Shown piece after piece: positions 63,863-64,000 of a DNA stretch of 64,000 bases. The DNA is taken from positions 2,242,501 to 2,306,500 of the forward strand of contig NC_058342.1 in NCBI RefSeq assembly GCF_905475395.1. The letters are read 5' to 3'. The translations under genes were made by a program, and so were the position numbers. Position 1 is the first letter of the stretch; every line of letters begins with the position of its first letter. A model generated the notes under the pieces. It worked only from the letters and a program-made list of their open reading frames with translations, had not been told where the DNA came from and searched no databases. Source of the stretch: Chrysoperla carnea (lineage: Eukaryota > Arthropoda > Insecta > Neuroptera > Chrysopidae).

Positions 63863-64000
63863 AGTAAAAGCTATCCCAACATTTTCTGGAGACGTCGATA
63901 AATGGCTCGAATTTATTTCAATACTTGACATTCTTGTTCATGTCGAGCCATTGAACCAGTTAAATAAATTTCGATATCTCAAGGCGTATTTTAAAGGAGA
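63863..64000 (+). pseudogene. gag: BEL/Pao gag start (runs off the window)
   Basis: AIPTFSGDVDKWLEFISIFD and LNQLNKFRYLKAYFKG match the N-terminal Gag region of BEL/Pao elements. Plus strand, opposite to the relic at 58-61 kb. It is open to the window end; a stop lies shortly upstream, so intactness is unknown. Confidence 0.7.

Overview
This window looks like a transposon-rich intergenic stretch of an insect genome, possibly a beetle. That is an inference from AT-rich sequence, short introns of 50-70 bp and the mix of transposon families; no host gene was recognised to fix the species. I found no rRNA, tRNA or CRISPR. Almost every coding stretch belongs to a mobile element, and many are nested.

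Layout. 1-3832: the 3' part of a non-LTR retrotransposon (LINE) with an uninterrupted endonuclease/RT frame. About 4.4-6.5 kb and 21.2-21.35 kb: two pieces of a decayed Polinton/Maverick-like element (terminal repeats, an internally deleted DNA polymerase B, and a downstream small gene). They are separated by a rearranged Ty3/Gypsy element with about 1.8-kb LTRs (8034-21207). That element carries a 1.7-kb non-autonomous DNA transposon in its 5' LTR and a jockey/CR1-like LINE in its 3' LTR. 21.4-24.5 and 31.1-32.3 kb: relics of a LINE with a C-terminal restriction-like endonuclease. 25.3-30.9 kb: a Penelope-like element split by an RTE-like LINE on the minus strand. 32.5-36.77 kb: several LINE fragments.

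36.75-50.3 kb is the centrepiece: a 5'-truncated Polinton/Maverick (adintovirus-like) element. On the plus strand are protein-primed DNA polymerase B with two spliceable introns, a small acidic protein and, further right, a packaging ATPase. On the minus strand lie a retroviral-type integrase, a fibre-like protein, a DUF8207-like protein, a conserved 162-aa protein, a double-jelly-roll major capsid protein (C-terminus frame-broken), a minor capsid protein, an adenain-like cysteine protease and a phospholipase A2-like core protein. A small 102-aa protein closes the gene set. The right flank carries palindrome-rich and CRE/CCAAT-box-rich tandem repeats. Together these would replicate, integrate, assemble and package a virus-like particle, although the polymerase N-terminus and the capsid C-terminus are damaged.

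51.4-56.1 kb: a CsRn1-like Gypsy element on the minus strand with both LTRs and a candidate 4-bp target duplication. 56.1-56.5 kb: an RT scrap. 57.75-61.35 kb: a badly decayed BEL/Pao element (minus). 63.86-64.0 kb: the start of another BEL/Pao gag on the plus strand, running off the window.

The most interesting observation is a candidate -1 ribosomal frameshift site (A AAA AAC followed directly by a stop) that would fuse the Polinton phospholipase/core protein to its protease, which has no start codon of its own upstream of its conserved N-terminus. The Gypsy element in the same window has the same heptamer and stop arrangement at its gag-pol junction. Others are a fibre-like gene overlapping the integrase start by 8 nt, GT-AG introns in the polymerase, and a shared ATTGGT/TGACGTCA motif set in both Polinton flanks.
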